Of a DNA stretch of 64,000 bases, positions 33,149 through 42,914 are shown in pieces. Within the stretch, counting starts at the first letter, position 1. Each line of letters opens with the position of its first letter. This stretch comes from JACCWP01 sp963801045 (lineage in GTDB: Bacteria; Actinomycetota; Actinomycetes; Propionibacteriales; Nocardioidaceae): NCBI GenBank assembly GCA_963801045.1, contig CAWDDC010000004.1, positions 744,001 through 808,000 of the forward strand. Direction: 5' to 3'. A model generated the notes under the pieces. It had not been told where the DNA came from. It did not search any database and was given only the letters and a program-made list of their open reading frames with translations. Made by a program: the position numbers and the translations under genes.

Positions 33149-33992
33149 AGCCGACGGCCGCAGCCATCAGGTCGTCGACCGGCGGGTGCCCTGCCTGCTC
33201 GCGGGGTCGGGACAGGAAGAAGTCGCAGTGGTACCACCCGGTGTCCTCGCGACCGGCCGGGTCCAGCCCCCGCCGCCGCACGGCGTCGAGGGCGGCGTCC
33301 CGCTCGTCGTCGTTGACGAAGCGGCGCTGCGGCACGGTCACCGTTGCCCGCTCGGTCACCAGACCGTGCCGGGCCAGGGAGGCCGCGACGTCGTCGTAGG
33401 GGTAGGTGCGCAGGCAGAAGGCAGCAACCCACGGGGCCGGGTCGGACGGCAGCCGGTCGAGCAGCCGGTCGAAGGTGCGTGCGGAGACGTAGCCGATCCC
33501 CCCGGTGATCGTGACCATCTCGACGTCACCCACCTGCTTGGCGAGCTCGGGTGACGGGTCCTCGGCCTCGAGGTCCTCGGCCCACCCGTCGTCGAGCAGC
33601 CCGACCTGCCGGGCGTACGCGACGGCGTTGCTCGCCACGTCCAGGCCCAGCGCCCGAGGCGCGTCGGGGCGACGGTGGCGGGCGTACCAGTCGCGGTCGC
33701 TGTCGGCCACCTCGGCGGGCGACAGCTCGGCCAGCTCGGCGTCGGTGTAGTGGTCGTAGAGGTCGGCCAGGGTCAGGTCGTGGCTCAGCAGCGCGGCGTT
33801 GATGCCGTAGGAGCAGCACACGTCCAGCACCGATCCGGCACCCGACTCGGCCACCAGCCGCCGGAACACCGGCTGCGCGTGGGCCGGTATCTGGTACTCG
33901 CTGGGCTGCAGGGTGCGGAAGTACTCCCGCGGGTCGCGCAGGTCGTAGATGTGGTCGAAACCGGCCTTGCCGTCCGTCCTGGGAGGAGTCAT
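33144..33992 (-). CDS. Class I SAM-dependent methyltransferase-like protein
   Basis: A 282-residue protein with a Rossmann methyltransferase core. GSVLDVCCSYGINAALL is motif I, APRALGLDVASNAVAYARQV is the acidic loop binding the adenosine ribose, and VEMVTITGGIGYVSARTFDRL corresponds to motif IV. The N-terminal IYDLRDPREYFRTLQPSEYQIP and C-terminal GWYHCDFFLSRP are extra segments of unknown role. The acceptor substrate is unknown. Start ATG at 33992; no operon partners. Confidence 0.75.
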   Translation of the reverse strand: MTPPRTDGKAGFDHIYDLRDPREYFRTLQPSEYQIPAHAQPVFRRLVAESGAGSVLDVCCSYGINAALLSHDLTLADLYDHYTDAELAELSPAEVADSDRDWYARHRRPDAPRALGLDVASNAVAYARQVGLLDDGWAEDLEAEDPSPELAKQVGDVEMVTITGGIGYVSARTFDRLLDRLPSDPAPWVAAFCLRTYPYDDVAASLARHGLVTERATVTVPQRRFVNDDERDAALDAVRRRGLDPAGREDTGWYHCDFFLSRPREQAGHPPVDDLMAAAVGS

Positions 33993-34025
33993 GTCGCTAT
34001 AGCCAACCGAGGTCCGGTGGGGTGG

Positions 34026-36026
34026 TCAACCGGAGCGGCGTGTCCGACGGCCGTCCCGCGCCCGCAGGTAGTCGGCCACGACGTACTCGCCCAGCCGGCC
34101 CAGCTCGGGGGTGAAGACGCGCCCGCCGTTGCGCCGGGCGATGGCGTCGACGAACCGGGCCAGCCCGGGATCCTCGCCCAGCATGAACAGGTTCAGGGTG
34201 GCGCCGTAGCGGGTCATCTGGTCGACCTCGCCGACAGTGGCCCGCAGCGTCTCGGCGGTCGTGGGCCAGCAGAAGTACGGGACCCCGTCGGGCTCGAGGT
34301 GGGCGGTCGGCTCGCCGTCGGTGACGACCATGACGACCGGCTCGGCCTCCGGGTGCCGGCGCAGGTGCCGGCCGGCCAGCATCAGCGCGTGGTGCAGGTT
34401 GGTGCCCTGTACCCACTCCGGCTCGATGTCGGCCAGCTGCAGCGGTGTCAGCCGGCGCGCGACCCGGTCGAAGCCGATGATCTCCAGCGCGTCCTCCCGG
34501 AACCGGGTGCCGACGAGGTGCGCCAGCGCCAGGGCGGTCTGCTTCATCGGACCCCAGCGGTCCTCCTGGACCATCGAGAACGACAGGTCGACGCACAGTG
34601 CGACCGCCGCCTGCGTACGCCGCTCGGTCTCCGTCACCGCGAAGTCGTCGACCTCCAGCCGCACCCCCGGCCCTCGCTGCTCGGGCACGGAGGCGCTGCG
34701 GAGCACGGCGTTGCGCACGGTCTGCACGGCGTCCAGCGGCCGCTCGTCACCGAACGTCCAGGGCAGCGTGCCGCCGGTGCGCTCGTCGGCCGCCCCGGTG
34801 CGCGGGTCGTCGTGGTCGCCGCGGCCCGAGGCGTCGAGCGAGGCGAAGATCCGCCGCAGGGCGGTCTCGCCGAGCCGCCGCAGCGCCTTCGGGGTCATGT
34901 GCAGCCCGTCGTGGTCGCGGCTCACGTAGCCCTGCCGCTCCAGCTCCCGCTCGAGGTCGCGCAGGGCCCGCAGGTCGGCCGCCGCCGACGGCGCCAGCTG
35001 CCGCTCCATGGCCTCGACGTCGACGTCGTCGAGGGTCGCGCCGGGGTGCTCCTGGCCGAGCTGCCGCTCCAGCGCCTCCAGGTCGGCCAGGTCGGCGACC
35101 GCGCCCACGGCGTCGCCGTACCCCATCGGCTCCTCGCCGTTCATCCGCACCGGCTGGCCGCGCCCCAGCCCGGGGCGGAGCCCGTGCAGGTTGTCCCGCA
35201 GCTGGGCGAGCTGGCTCTCCAGGTCGGGGTCGTCCATGGCCTCGGCCATCAGCCGGGCCAGCTCGTCGCGCTGCTCGGGGGACAGCGACCGCAGCATCCG
35301 CTCCGCGGCGTCCTGGCGCCGGGCGAGCAGGTCGATCAGGTCGTCGGTGTCCTGCGGGTCCTCGGGGAAGAACTCGCCGTGCTTGTCCATGAACTCGCGG
35401 AACTGCTCGGTGGTGTCCTCCCCGCGGGCGTGCGCCGCGAGCAGCTGGTTGAGGTCGGCGATCATGTCGCGTACCGCCTGCATCGCCTCCGCCGAGCCCT
35501 CCTCGCCGTCGCGGGCGGCCTCCAGCGCCCGCTTCATCCCGGCGAACTGGGCGTCCAGCACCTCGGCGCGCAGCATCTCCCGGATCTGCTCGTAGCCGGC
35601 CCGCGCCTCGTCGCTGTGCCAGTCGTACGGGGCCAGCTCGCGCACGGCGGTCGCCGTGTCGTCGGGCAGCGCGTCGAGCTGCATCTCGTCCAGCCGGGCC
35701 TGGTCGCCCTCCTCGGCCGCCAGCGCCTCCCGTTCGGCGGCGAGCACCTGGTCGAGCTGGGCGCGTACCCGGTCGAGGGTGCCGGCCAGGTCGCCTCGGC
35801 GCTGCATCTCGCGCCGCCGCTTGCGGATCTGCCGCCGCAGCGCGTCGAGGCCCTGGCGGCCGTCGTGACCTCGCCGCAGCAACGAGCGCAGGGCGTCGCG
35901 CAGACTGGCGCCCTCCATCACGTCCTGGCCGATCTCGTCGACCGCCGCACGGACGTCAAAAGGCGCGGCGAGCGGGTCGTCGCCACCGCGCCACGAGCCG
36001 TAGCGGTAGCGGCGGGGGACCGGCAC
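34026..36026 (-). CDS. VWA-domain protein, partner of MoxR-type ATPase
   Basis: A 666-residue cytoplasmic protein. Residues about 60-400 are charged and helical with long Glu/Arg/Gln-rich runs. The C-terminal von Willebrand factor A domain (about 455-640) has a complete MIDAS: DLSFS in ALCVDLSFSMVQEDRW, a Thr in HLVGTRF and an Asp in MVVTDGEPT. It begins 1 bp after the stop of the AAA ATPase gene, so the two are cotranslated and should act as a chelatase-like or chaperone-like complex (compare ChlI/ChlD, MoxR/VWA, RavA/ViaA). The target is unknown. Confidence 0.88.
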   Translation of the reverse strand: MPVPRRYRYGSWRGGDDPLAAPFDVRAAVDEIGQDVMEGASLRDALRSLLRRGHDGRQGLDALRRQIRKRRREMQRRGDLAGTLDRVRAQLDQVLAAEREALAAEEGDQARLDEMQLDALPDDTATAVRELAPYDWHSDEARAGYEQIREMLRAEVLDAQFAGMKRALEAARDGEEGSAEAMQAVRDMIADLNQLLAAHARGEDTTEQFREFMDKHGEFFPEDPQDTDDLIDLLARRQDAAERMLRSLSPEQRDELARLMAEAMDDPDLESQLAQLRDNLHGLRPGLGRGQPVRMNGEEPMGYGDAVGAVADLADLEALERQLGQEHPGATLDDVDVEAMERQLAPSAAADLRALRDLERELERQGYVSRDHDGLHMTPKALRRLGETALRRIFASLDASGRGDHDDPRTGAADERTGGTLPWTFGDERPLDAVQTVRNAVLRSASVPEQRGPGVRLEVDDFAVTETERRTQAAVALCVDLSFSMVQEDRWGPMKQTALALAHLVGTRFREDALEIIGFDRVARRLTPLQLADIEPEWVQGTNLHHALMLAGRHLRRHPEAEPVVMVVTDGEPTAHLEPDGVPYFCWPTTAETLRATVGEVDQMTRYGATLNLFMLGEDPGLARFVDAIARRNGGRVFTPELGRLGEYVVADYLRARDGRRTRRSG

Positions 36027-36027
36027 C

Positions 36028-37437
36028 TCAGCCCCCGTAGACCGTGCGGCCGTCGGCGCTGTCGGCGCTGTCCTTGTCCAGGCGCCGGGTCAGCCACAGC
36101 CCCTCGAGCACCAGCTCGGCCGCCGCCGCGACCTGCCCGGGCGACACGCTGTCCTCGTCGACGCCGAGCCGGTCGAGCACGCCGGCCAGCCCGGGAACGG
36201 CCCCCAGCTGGTCGAGCAGCTCGGCGGCCGGCACCAGCACGCCGGTCTCCACCGTGTCGCCCTCGGCGAACCGGCCGGTGAAACCGGTGAGGTCGGCCCC
36301 GGCCAGCCGGGCCCGGAACGTCCCGGCGATCGCCAGCCGCAGCAGGTGGTCGAGCACCTCCTCCTCGCGGCCCTCCTCGCCCATCTCGAACTCGACCTTG
36401 CCGCGCAGTGTCGGGACCACGCCCGGCAGGTCGCCGACCCGCGCCACCGGGTGCTCCTCGCCGGTGAGCGCGGCCCGGCGCAGCGCCGATCCCGAGGCCG
36501 CTTCGGCCGCGGCGACGGCCAGCCGGGCGGACACCCCGGAGCGCTGGTCGATGGCCGCCGACTCGCGCAGCTCGCGGGCGAAGCGGGCGACGACCTCCAG
36601 CAGGTGCACCGGCACGTCGGCGACCAGGTCGGCCTCCTGCGTCACCAGCGCGATCTCGTCGTCGACGTCGAGCGGGTAGTGGGTGCGGATCTCGGCCCCG
36701 AACCGGTCCTTCAGCGGGGTGATGATGCGGCCGCGGTTGGTGTAGTCCTCGGGGTTGGCCGACGCGACCACGAGCAGGTCGAGCGGCAGCCGCAGGGTGT
36801 AGCCACGCACCTGCACGTCGCGCTCCTCGAGCACGTTGAACAGCGCCACCTGGATGCGCTCGGCCAGGTCGGGCAGCTCGTTCAGCCCCAGCACGCCGCG
36901 GTTGGTGCGCGGCAGCAGCCCGTAGTGGACGGTCTCCGGGTCGCCGAGCGTCCGGCCCTCGGCCACCTTGACCGGGTCGACGTCGCCGATCAGGTCGCCG
37001 ACGCTGGTGTCCGGCGTCGCCAGCTTCTCGCCGTAGCGGAGGTCGCGGTGCCGCCACGCGACGGGGAGGTCGTCGCCGAGCTCGATCGCCAGCCGCTGCC
37101 CGGTGACGCTGACCGGCGCGGTCGGGTCGTCGAAGGTCTCGGTGCCGGCGACGTACGGCTGCCACTCGTCCAGCAGTCCGACCAGCGTGCGCATCAGCCG
37201 GGTCTTGCCCTGGCCGCGCTCACCGAGCAGCACCACGTCGTGTCCTGCCAGCAGCGCGCGTTCGAGGTCGGGCCGCACGGTGTCGTCGAAGCCGACGATG
37301 CCGGGGAAGGGGTCGCGTCCGGCGCGCAACGCCGCCAGCAGGTTGGCACGGATCTCGGCCTTGACGGTGCGCGGCTCGTAGCCGCTCGCCTTCAGCTCGC
37401 CCAGCGTGGTGGCAGTGGGGGACGTCACCTTCAGCAC
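36028..37437 (-). CDS. MoxR/ChlI-type AAA+ ATPase
   Basis: A 469-residue ATPase. Walker A is VVLLGERGQGKTRLMRTL, Walker B is GVLGLNELPDL (Asn-Glu in place of Asp-Glu), and sensor 1 lies in LLVVASANPEDYTNRG. RIITPLKDRFGAEIRTHY supplies the arginine-finger region. Layout and the Mg-chelatase-like insert match magnesium-chelatase subunit I relatives. The C-terminal part (about 300-469) is helical and may contact the VWA partner. No chlorophyll or cobalamin genes adjoin it, so cofactor chelation is unlikely; a remodelling function is more probable. Confidence 0.88.
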   Translation of the reverse strand: MLKVTSPTATTLGELKASGYEPRTVKAEIRANLLAALRAGRDPFPGIVGFDDTVRPDLERALLAGHDVVLLGERGQGKTRLMRTLVGLLDEWQPYVAGTETFDDPTAPVSVTGQRLAIELGDDLPVAWRHRDLRYGEKLATPDTSVGDLIGDVDPVKVAEGRTLGDPETVHYGLLPRTNRGVLGLNELPDLAERIQVALFNVLEERDVQVRGYTLRLPLDLLVVASANPEDYTNRGRIITPLKDRFGAEIRTHYPLDVDDEIALVTQEADLVADVPVHLLEVVARFARELRESAAIDQRSGVSARLAVAAAEAASGSALRRAALTGEEHPVARVGDLPGVVPTLRGKVEFEMGEEGREEEVLDHLLRLAIAGTFRARLAGADLTGFTGRFAEGDTVETGVLVPAAELLDQLGAVPGLAGVLDRLGVDEDSVSPGQVAAAAELVLEGLWLTRRLDKDSADSADGRTVYGG

Positions 37438-37526
37438 GGTACGTCGCCGGGTCGGGGGAATCGACCGGTGCGGGTGCTGGCGGCGTGCGACGCTGGCGCT
37501 CGCCGTTCCCGGGGAGCCCGACCGCC

Positions 37527-38345
37527 ATGACCGCCGACCCGCGCCTCGTCACCCGACGCCGGCTGCTGGTGGGCGGCGGGGGCGTGGCGGTGCTCGCGGC
37601 CGGTGCGGCGGTCGGCTGGGTGGTGACGCCGCGGCGGTACAAGATCCGGCTCGGCCTCGGCCCCGACCCCTACGTGCCGGACAGCCCGCAGGGCGAGGTG
37701 CGGCTGGAGACGGTGACCTCGCGGGCCCGCGGCCAGGACGTGGGGCTGTTCACGGCCGTGCCCGCCGGCCACGGCATCGGCGCCGGGCTGCCGGTCGTGG
37801 TCGTGCTGCACGGGCGCAGTGCGGAGGTGGCCGACTACGAGCCGTTCGGCCTCGGGCGCTTCGTCACCGCCGCGGTCGAGCGGGGCGCGCCCCCGTTCGT
37901 GCTCGCGGGTGCCGACGGCGGCGAGAACTACTGGGAGCCCGACGGCAGCGACGACCCGCGCGCCATGGTGCTCGACGAGCTGCCGGCCTGGCTGGCGCAG
38001 CGCGGCTTCGACGCCGACCGGCGGGTGCTCTGGGGCTGGTCGATGGGCGGGTACGGCGCGCTGCGGATCGCCGAGCTCGAACCCGGGTGGGCGGCAGGGG
38101 TGGCCGCGTTCAGCCCTGCGGTCAGCGTCGGCGACGCGGTCTTCGACGGCGTCGACGCGCTCGAGCCGACCCCGCTGGCCGTCTGGTGCGGCGACGACGA
38201 CCCGTTCAGGCCCGCCGTCGACGAGTTCCTCGACGTGCTGCCGCAACCGCCCGAGCTGCTGAGTCTCGGTGCCGGTGAGCACTCCCGGGTGTACTGGAAC
38301 GACCACACGCTGGACGCCTTCGACTGGCTCGCCGCCCAGCTCTGA
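37527..38345 (+). CDS. Tat-exported or membrane-anchored esterase D-like alpha/beta hydrolase
   Basis: A 272-residue hydrolase. The N-terminus (VTRRRLLVGGGGVAVLAAGA) has a twin-arginine motif followed by a hydrophobic segment, so Tat export or an uncleaved anchor is likely. The catalytic domain has the oxyanion strand VVVVLHGRSAEVADYE, the nucleophile in LWGWSMGGYGALR, the acid in WCGDDDPFRP and the His in GAGEHSRVYW. The family includes esterase D and mycolyl transferases of the antigen 85 type; the latter is not indicated. The ATG at 37527 has a GGGGAG site. Confidence 0.85.
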   Translation: MTADPRLVTRRRLLVGGGGVAVLAAGAAVGWVVTPRRYKIRLGLGPDPYVPDSPQGEVRLETVTSRARGQDVGLFTAVPAGHGIGAGLPVVVVLHGRSAEVADYEPFGLGRFVTAAVERGAPPFVLAGADGGENYWEPDGSDDPRAMVLDELPAWLAQRGFDADRRVLWGWSMGGYGALRIAELEPGWAAGVAAFSPAVSVGDAVFDGVDALEPTPLAVWCGDDDPFRPAVDEFLDVLPQPPELLSLGAGEHSRVYWNDHTLDAFDWLAAQL

Positions 38346-38383
38346 CGTTGTCCGGACCGGCGCCCGGGTGCGAGGGTGACTGC

Positions 38384-39589
38384 ATGCGTACGAACCGTGC
38401 ACTGGCCGTGATCGTCGGATCCGCGCTCGTGGCGACCATGGCAGCGGCACCCCCGACCTCCGCCGCTCCGGTGGCGGCCCCGGCCGCGTCCGGCGGCAGT
38501 GCCGTGGGCACCGCGGCCACCGCGCACTCCGACGACCGGCTGCCGAGGCCGCGGCTGCGGGTGCGGGTGGTCAAGGGCGGGCTGGACATCCCGTGGGACC
38601 TCACGTTCCTGCCGGGTGGCGGGATGCTCTACACCCAGCGCGACCGCCTGACGATCCGCTACCACGGACCGCGGGGCGCGGACCACAAGGTGCGGATCCG
38701 TACCAAGGGCATGTGGCACTCCGGTGAGACCGGACTGATGTCGATCCTGGCGCTGCGCGGCTTCCGGAGCTCGCGGAAGTTCCTCACCTGTCACGGCTCG
38801 TTCGCCCCCGGTGGGCACGAGGTGCGGGTGGTGCTGTGGAAGCTGTCGAAGAACCGCTCCCACGCGAAGCGGGTGCGCAAGATCATCACCAACCTGCCGG
38901 CGACGTCCGGGCGCCACGGCGGGTGCCGGCTGCGGTTCGGCCCCGAGGGCGCGCTCTACGTGGGCACCGGCGACGCCGCACAGACCCGTAACCCGCAGAG
39001 CCTCAAGTCCGGCGGCGGCAAGGTGCTCCGGGTCCGCCCCAAGACCGGCAAGCCGTGGCCCGGCAACCCGTTCATCCATGCCGACAGCAAGATCAAGCGC
39101 AAGATCTTCACCTACGGACACCGGAACGTCCAAGGTCTCGCGGCGCGGCCGCACGGCGGCATGTGGTCGGTCGAGCACGGCACGTTCCGCGACGACGAGG
39201 TCAACAAGCTGCGCAAGGGCGGCAACTACGGCTGGCGCCCGGGGCCGGGGTACGACGAGTCCCCGCCGATGACCAACTACTCCCTGCCCGGCAAGCAGAT
39301 CGGGGCGAAGTGGCGGTCGGGCAACCCGACCATCGCACCGTCCGGCGCGGTGTGGCTGCGGGGCAAGAAGTGGGGTGTCTGGCGGGGCTGCCTGGCGATG
39401 GCCGTGCTCGGTCACACCCAGCTGCGGATCCTGAAGTTCAACCGCAAGGGCAAGTTCATGCGCGGCTGGATCCCGCTCAACGGCAACCGGCTGCGCAGCG
39501 CCGTCCAGGGCCCGGACGGCAACCTCTACCTGACCACCGCCAACGGCGGCGGCAACGACAAGATCCTCAAGGTGGTGCCGAGACGATGA
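38384..39589 (+). CDS. PQQ-dependent sugar dehydrogenase-family protein (secreted), copy 1
   Basis: A 401-residue exported beta-propeller of the glucose/sorbosone dehydrogenase family. Signal peptide about residues 1-31. Core motifs: LDIPWDLTFLPGGGMLYTQ, GMWHSGETGLMSI, GCRLRFGPEGALYVGTGDA, YGHRNVQGLAARPHGGMWSV, GGNYGWRPGPGYDES and GPDGNLYLTTANGGGNDKI. These residues surround the PQQ and calcium sites in known family members, although PQQ use by each homologue is not proven. The ATG at 38384 has a GAGGGTGA site. Its stop overlaps the start of a tandem paralogue (ATGA), so the two arose by duplication and are co-expressed. Confidence 0.88.
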   Translation: MRTNRALAVIVGSALVATMAAAPPTSAAPVAAPAASGGSAVGTAATAHSDDRLPRPRLRVRVVKGGLDIPWDLTFLPGGGMLYTQRDRLTIRYHGPRGADHKVRIRTKGMWHSGETGLMSILALRGFRSSRKFLTCHGSFAPGGHEVRVVLWKLSKNRSHAKRVRKIITNLPATSGRHGGCRLRFGPEGALYVGTGDAAQTRNPQSLKSGGGKVLRVRPKTGKPWPGNPFIHADSKIKRKIFTYGHRNVQGLAARPHGGMWSVEHGTFRDDEVNKLRKGGNYGWRPGPGYDESPPMTNYSLPGKQIGAKWRSGNPTIAPSGAVWLRGKKWGVWRGCLAMAVLGHTQLRILKFNRKGKFMRGWIPLNGNRLRSAVQGPDGNLYLTTANGGGNDKILKVVPRR

Positions 39590-40765
39590 TGATGCGCCGC
39601 CTGGTCGTGGCCATTGCGGGAGCCGTTCTCCTGGGCGGGGTGGTCGCGACACCGGCGGCGTCCACGGCGCCGGCACCGGCGTCTGCCCACCGCGGCCCGG
39701 CGGCCGCGGTGCCCAGCCTGGACGTGTCGACGGTCCAGGCCGGCCTGGACATCCCGTGGGACCTCACCTTCCTGCCCAACGGCGCCTTCCTCTACACCCA
39801 GCGGGACCGGCTGGCGCTGCGCCTGCACCGCACCGACGGCAGCGACGTCCCGGTGGCGATCGACACCGGCGGCATGTGGGCTCGAGGTCGAGACCGGGCT
39901 GATGTCCGTCCTCGCCTCGCAGACGTTCGCGACCGACCGGCTGTTCTGGACCTGCCACGGTGCGGGCTTCCCCGACGACCTCCAGGTCCAGGTCACGCTC
40001 TGGCGGCTGGGTCCGGCCGCCCGGGCCGCCCAGCGCGTGCGTGACGTCGTCAGCGGCCTGCCGTCGATCGGCGGCCGGCACGCCGGGTGCCGGCTCCGGT
40101 TCGGCTCCGAGGGCGCGCTGTACATCGGCACCGGCGACGCGGCCACCACGGAGAACCCGCAGAGCCTCACGTCCGGCGGCGGCAAGGTGCTGCGCGTCGT
40201 ACCCCTCACCGGCCGGGGGTGGCCGGGCAACCGCTACGCCGACGCGAAGAACCGGATGAAGCAGCGGATCCTGACCTACGGGCACCGCAACGTGCAAGGA
40301 CTGGCACTGCGTCGCAGCGGGGTGATGTGGTCGGTGGAGCAAGGCACCGGCCGCGACGACGAGGTCAACCGGCTGCTGGTCGGCGGCAACTACGGCTGGC
40401 AGCCCGGGCCGGGATACGACGAGTCGCGCCCGATGACCGACTTCTCCCTTCCTGGCAAGCAGATCGGCGCCCGCTGGAGCTCCGGTCGGCCGACCATCGC
40501 CACGTCCGGAGCCGTCTGGCTGGAGGGTGAGCAGTGGGGGGCCTGGGACGGCTGCCTGGCCGTCGCCACCCTCAAGAACATGTCGCTGCGGATCCTGCGC
40601 TTCGACAAGACCGGCGACTTCGTGCGGATGTGGACGCCACCCGAGCTCGACGGTGACGAGCGACTGCGCACGCCGGTGCTCGGGCCGGACGGCCACCTGT
40701 ACGTCACGACGGCGAACGGTGGCGGCACGGACCGGATCGTCGAGGTGGTGCCGCAGCTGCCGTGA
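39586..40765 (+). pseudogene. PQQ-dependent sugar dehydrogenase-family protein, copy 2, frameshifted
   Basis: A tandem paralogue of the preceding gene. The frame from ATG 39586 encodes the signal peptide and LDIPWDLTFLPNGAFLYTQR up to DTGGMWA. Similarity then continues in the next frame from VETGLMSVLASQTFATDRLF to the natural stop at 40765. Removing one C at about 39883 (GCTCGAG to GCTGAG) restores GGMWAEVETGLMS, which lines up residue for residue with GMWHSGETGLMS of copy 1. All downstream motifs are intact (YGHRNVQGLALRRSG, GGNYGWQPGPGYDES). This is either a very recent mutation or a sequencing/assembly error; if error, the gene is a complete 392-residue CDS. Confidence 0.82.
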
Positions 40766-40817
40766 CCGTGCCCTCATAGGGTGGCGCACCGACCCAGCCG
40801 CTCGCCCGGGAGGACAC

Positions 40818-41573
40818 ATGCAGCGCTTCACAGGACGGGTCGCGGTCGTGACCGGTGGCGCCCGCGGGATCGGCGCGGCGACCGCTGCGCGGCTCGCAGC
40901 CGAGGGTGCCGCCGTGGCGGTGCTCGACCTCGACGAGGAGCAGGCGTCGGCCACGGCCGCAGCGCTGGACGGACCGGGTTCGATCGGGGTCGGGTGCGAC
41001 GTCACCGACCCCGACTCGGTGGACGCGGCGGTGCAGCGGGTCGCGGGCGAGCTCGGCGCCCCGCACGTACTGGTCAACAACGCGGGCATCACCCGCGACA
41101 ACCTGCTGTTCAAGATGAGCCCGGACGACTGGGACGCCGTCATGGGGGTGCACCTGCGCGGCGCCTTCCTGATGACCCGGGCGGCGCAGCAGCACATGGT
41201 CGAGCAGCGCTACGGCCGGATCGTCAGCCTGTCCAGCGTGTCGGCGCTCGGCAGTCGCGGGCAGGCCAACTACAGCACTGCCAAGATGGGGCTGCAGGGC
41301 CTCACCCGCACGCTGGCGATCGAGCTGGGGCCCTTCGGCATCACCGCCAACGCGGTCGCGCCGGGCTTCATCGTCACGGACATGACCGACGCCACCGCCC
41401 GGCGGCTCGGCCTGACGCCGGAGCAGTTCCGTGAGCAGTCGGCGGCGGAGACGCCGGTGCGCCGGGTGGGACACCCCGCCGACGTAGCCACCGCCATCGG
41501 CTTCCTCGCCAGCGAGGAGGCTGGGTTCGTCACGGGTCAGACGCTGTACCTCGACGGCGGCAGGAAGCTGTAG
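40818..41573 (+). CDS. Short-chain dehydrogenase/reductase, 3-oxoacyl-ACP reductase (FabG) type
   Basis: A 251-residue NAD(P)H-dependent oxidoreductase. VAVVTGGARGIGAATAARLA is the cofactor-binding motif, LVNNAGITRDNLLFKM the NNAG motif, SLSSVSALGSRGQANYSTAK contains the catalytic Ser and the YxxxK pair, and NAVAPGFIVTDMT follows. It closely resembles FabG/PhaB-type enzymes acting on 3-oxoacyl-ACP or -CoA. The ATG has a GGGAGGA site. The acyl-CoA dehydrogenase gene starts immediately after the stop, so a shared role in acyl-chain metabolism is likely. Confidence 0.9.
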   Translation: MQRFTGRVAVVTGGARGIGAATAARLAAEGAAVAVLDLDEEQASATAAALDGPGSIGVGCDVTDPDSVDAAVQRVAGELGAPHVLVNNAGITRDNLLFKMSPDDWDAVMGVHLRGAFLMTRAAQQHMVEQRYGRIVSLSSVSALGSRGQANYSTAKMGLQGLTRTLAIELGPFGITANAVAPGFIVTDMTDATARRLGLTPEQFREQSAAETPVRRVGHPADVATAIGFLASEEAGFVTGQTLYLDGGRKL

Positions 41574-42743
41574 ATGGACCTCTCGCTGACCGAGGACGAG
41601 CGCGACGTCCGCGACTGGGTACGCACCTTCGTCGAGCGCGAGATCCGGCCGCTCGAGCCCGAGGTGCTGCGTCGCGAGCGTGCCGGCGAGCGTGGCCTGC
41701 CGGCGGACCAGCTCGCCGCACTGCGCGCCAAGGCGCGGGAGTCCGGCTTCTGGGGCGTGCTCACCCCGACGGACTACGGCGGCATGGGGCTGTCCGCGGT
41801 GATGGCCGCGCTGATCGAGGCCGAGCTCGGCACGTCTTTCGTGCAGTTCTCGTTCGGTGGCACCGCCGACAACATCTTGTTCTCGGCGAGCGCGGAGCAG
41901 CAGCAGCGGTACCTGCTGCCGACCATCGAGGGCGAGCGGACCAGCTGCTTCGCCATCACCGAGCCCGGTGCCGGCTCCGACGCGAAGGCGATCCGTACCT
42001 CGGCCCGCCGCGACGGCGACGACTGGGTGATCAACGGCGAGAAGACGTTCATCACCGGGGGGAACGACGCCGACTTCTGCATGGTGTTCGCCGTGACGGA
42101 CAAGGAGAAGGGCGCCGACGGCGGCGTCACCTGCTTCATCGTCGACCGCGACCGCGGCTGGACGTCCCACGTCATCGACACCATGGGGGAGTGGGGCCCG
42201 GCCGCCCTGGTGTTCGACGACGTGCGGGTGCCGAACGACGCCGTGCTCGGCGAGGTGGGTCAGGGATTCGTGCTCGCGATGCAGTGGATCGGCCAGGGTC
42301 GTTACCTGCTGCCGGCGCGTGCCGTCGGCGCGTGCGTACGGCTGCTGGAGATGGCGATGGAGCACGCCCGCACCCGGCAGACGTTCGGCGCGCCGATCGC
42401 CGAGCGGCAGGCGATCCAGTGGATGATCGCCGACTCCGCCGTCGAGCTGGACGCGCTGCGCTGGCTGGTGATCTCGGCGGCCTGGCAGGTCGACCGCGGC
42501 GTCGACTCCCGGCACGCGCAGGCGATGGCCAAGCTGTACGGCGGCGTGAAGGCCAACGAGATCGTCGACCGGGTGCTGCAGATCCACGGCGGGATGGGTT
42601 ACACCCGTGAGCTTCCGGTCGAACGGTGGTACCGGGAACTGCGATTGCTGCGCATCTACGAGGGCACCGACGAGATCCAGCGGCGCACGATCGCGCGCAA
42701 TCTGCTCAAAGGGCACGAGTCCGTACGAGGGGTGCTCGGCTGA
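41574..42743 (+). CDS. Acyl-CoA dehydrogenase
   Basis: A 389-residue flavoenzyme that introduces the alpha-beta double bond in acyl-CoAs. CFAITEPGAGSDAKAIRT is the FAD/substrate signature, RQTFGAPIAERQAIQWM and IHGGMGYTRELPVERWYREL are the C-terminal helical signatures, and RIYEGTDEIQRRTIARNLL carries the catalytic Glu (E of YEGT). The ATG directly abuts the stop of the SDR gene. Chain-length or branched preference cannot be judged. Confidence 0.93.
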   Translation: MDLSLTEDERDVRDWVRTFVEREIRPLEPEVLRRERAGERGLPADQLAALRAKARESGFWGVLTPTDYGGMGLSAVMAALIEAELGTSFVQFSFGGTADNILFSASAEQQQRYLLPTIEGERTSCFAITEPGAGSDAKAIRTSARRDGDDWVINGEKTFITGGNDADFCMVFAVTDKEKGADGGVTCFIVDRDRGWTSHVIDTMGEWGPAALVFDDVRVPNDAVLGEVGQGFVLAMQWIGQGRYLLPARAVGACVRLLEMAMEHARTRQTFGAPIAERQAIQWMIADSAVELDALRWLVISAAWQVDRGVDSRHAQAMAKLYGGVKANEIVDRVLQIHGGMGYTRELPVERWYRELRLLRIYEGTDEIQRRTIARNLLKGHESVRGVLG

Positions 42744-42914
42744 CCATCGCGTGATCCACAGCACGGTGCTGCGAGTTGGCAATCGCCGTGCGATGTGCGT
42801 ACGGTCCCAGGGTTCGCGACGGCCTCCGGGTCGGCGCAGCCACAACTGAATCGGTGAGCGGCCGACGCCGAGTCCTGCCCCGACCCGCTCGCCTTCCATG
42901 ACGTCAACTTGTCG

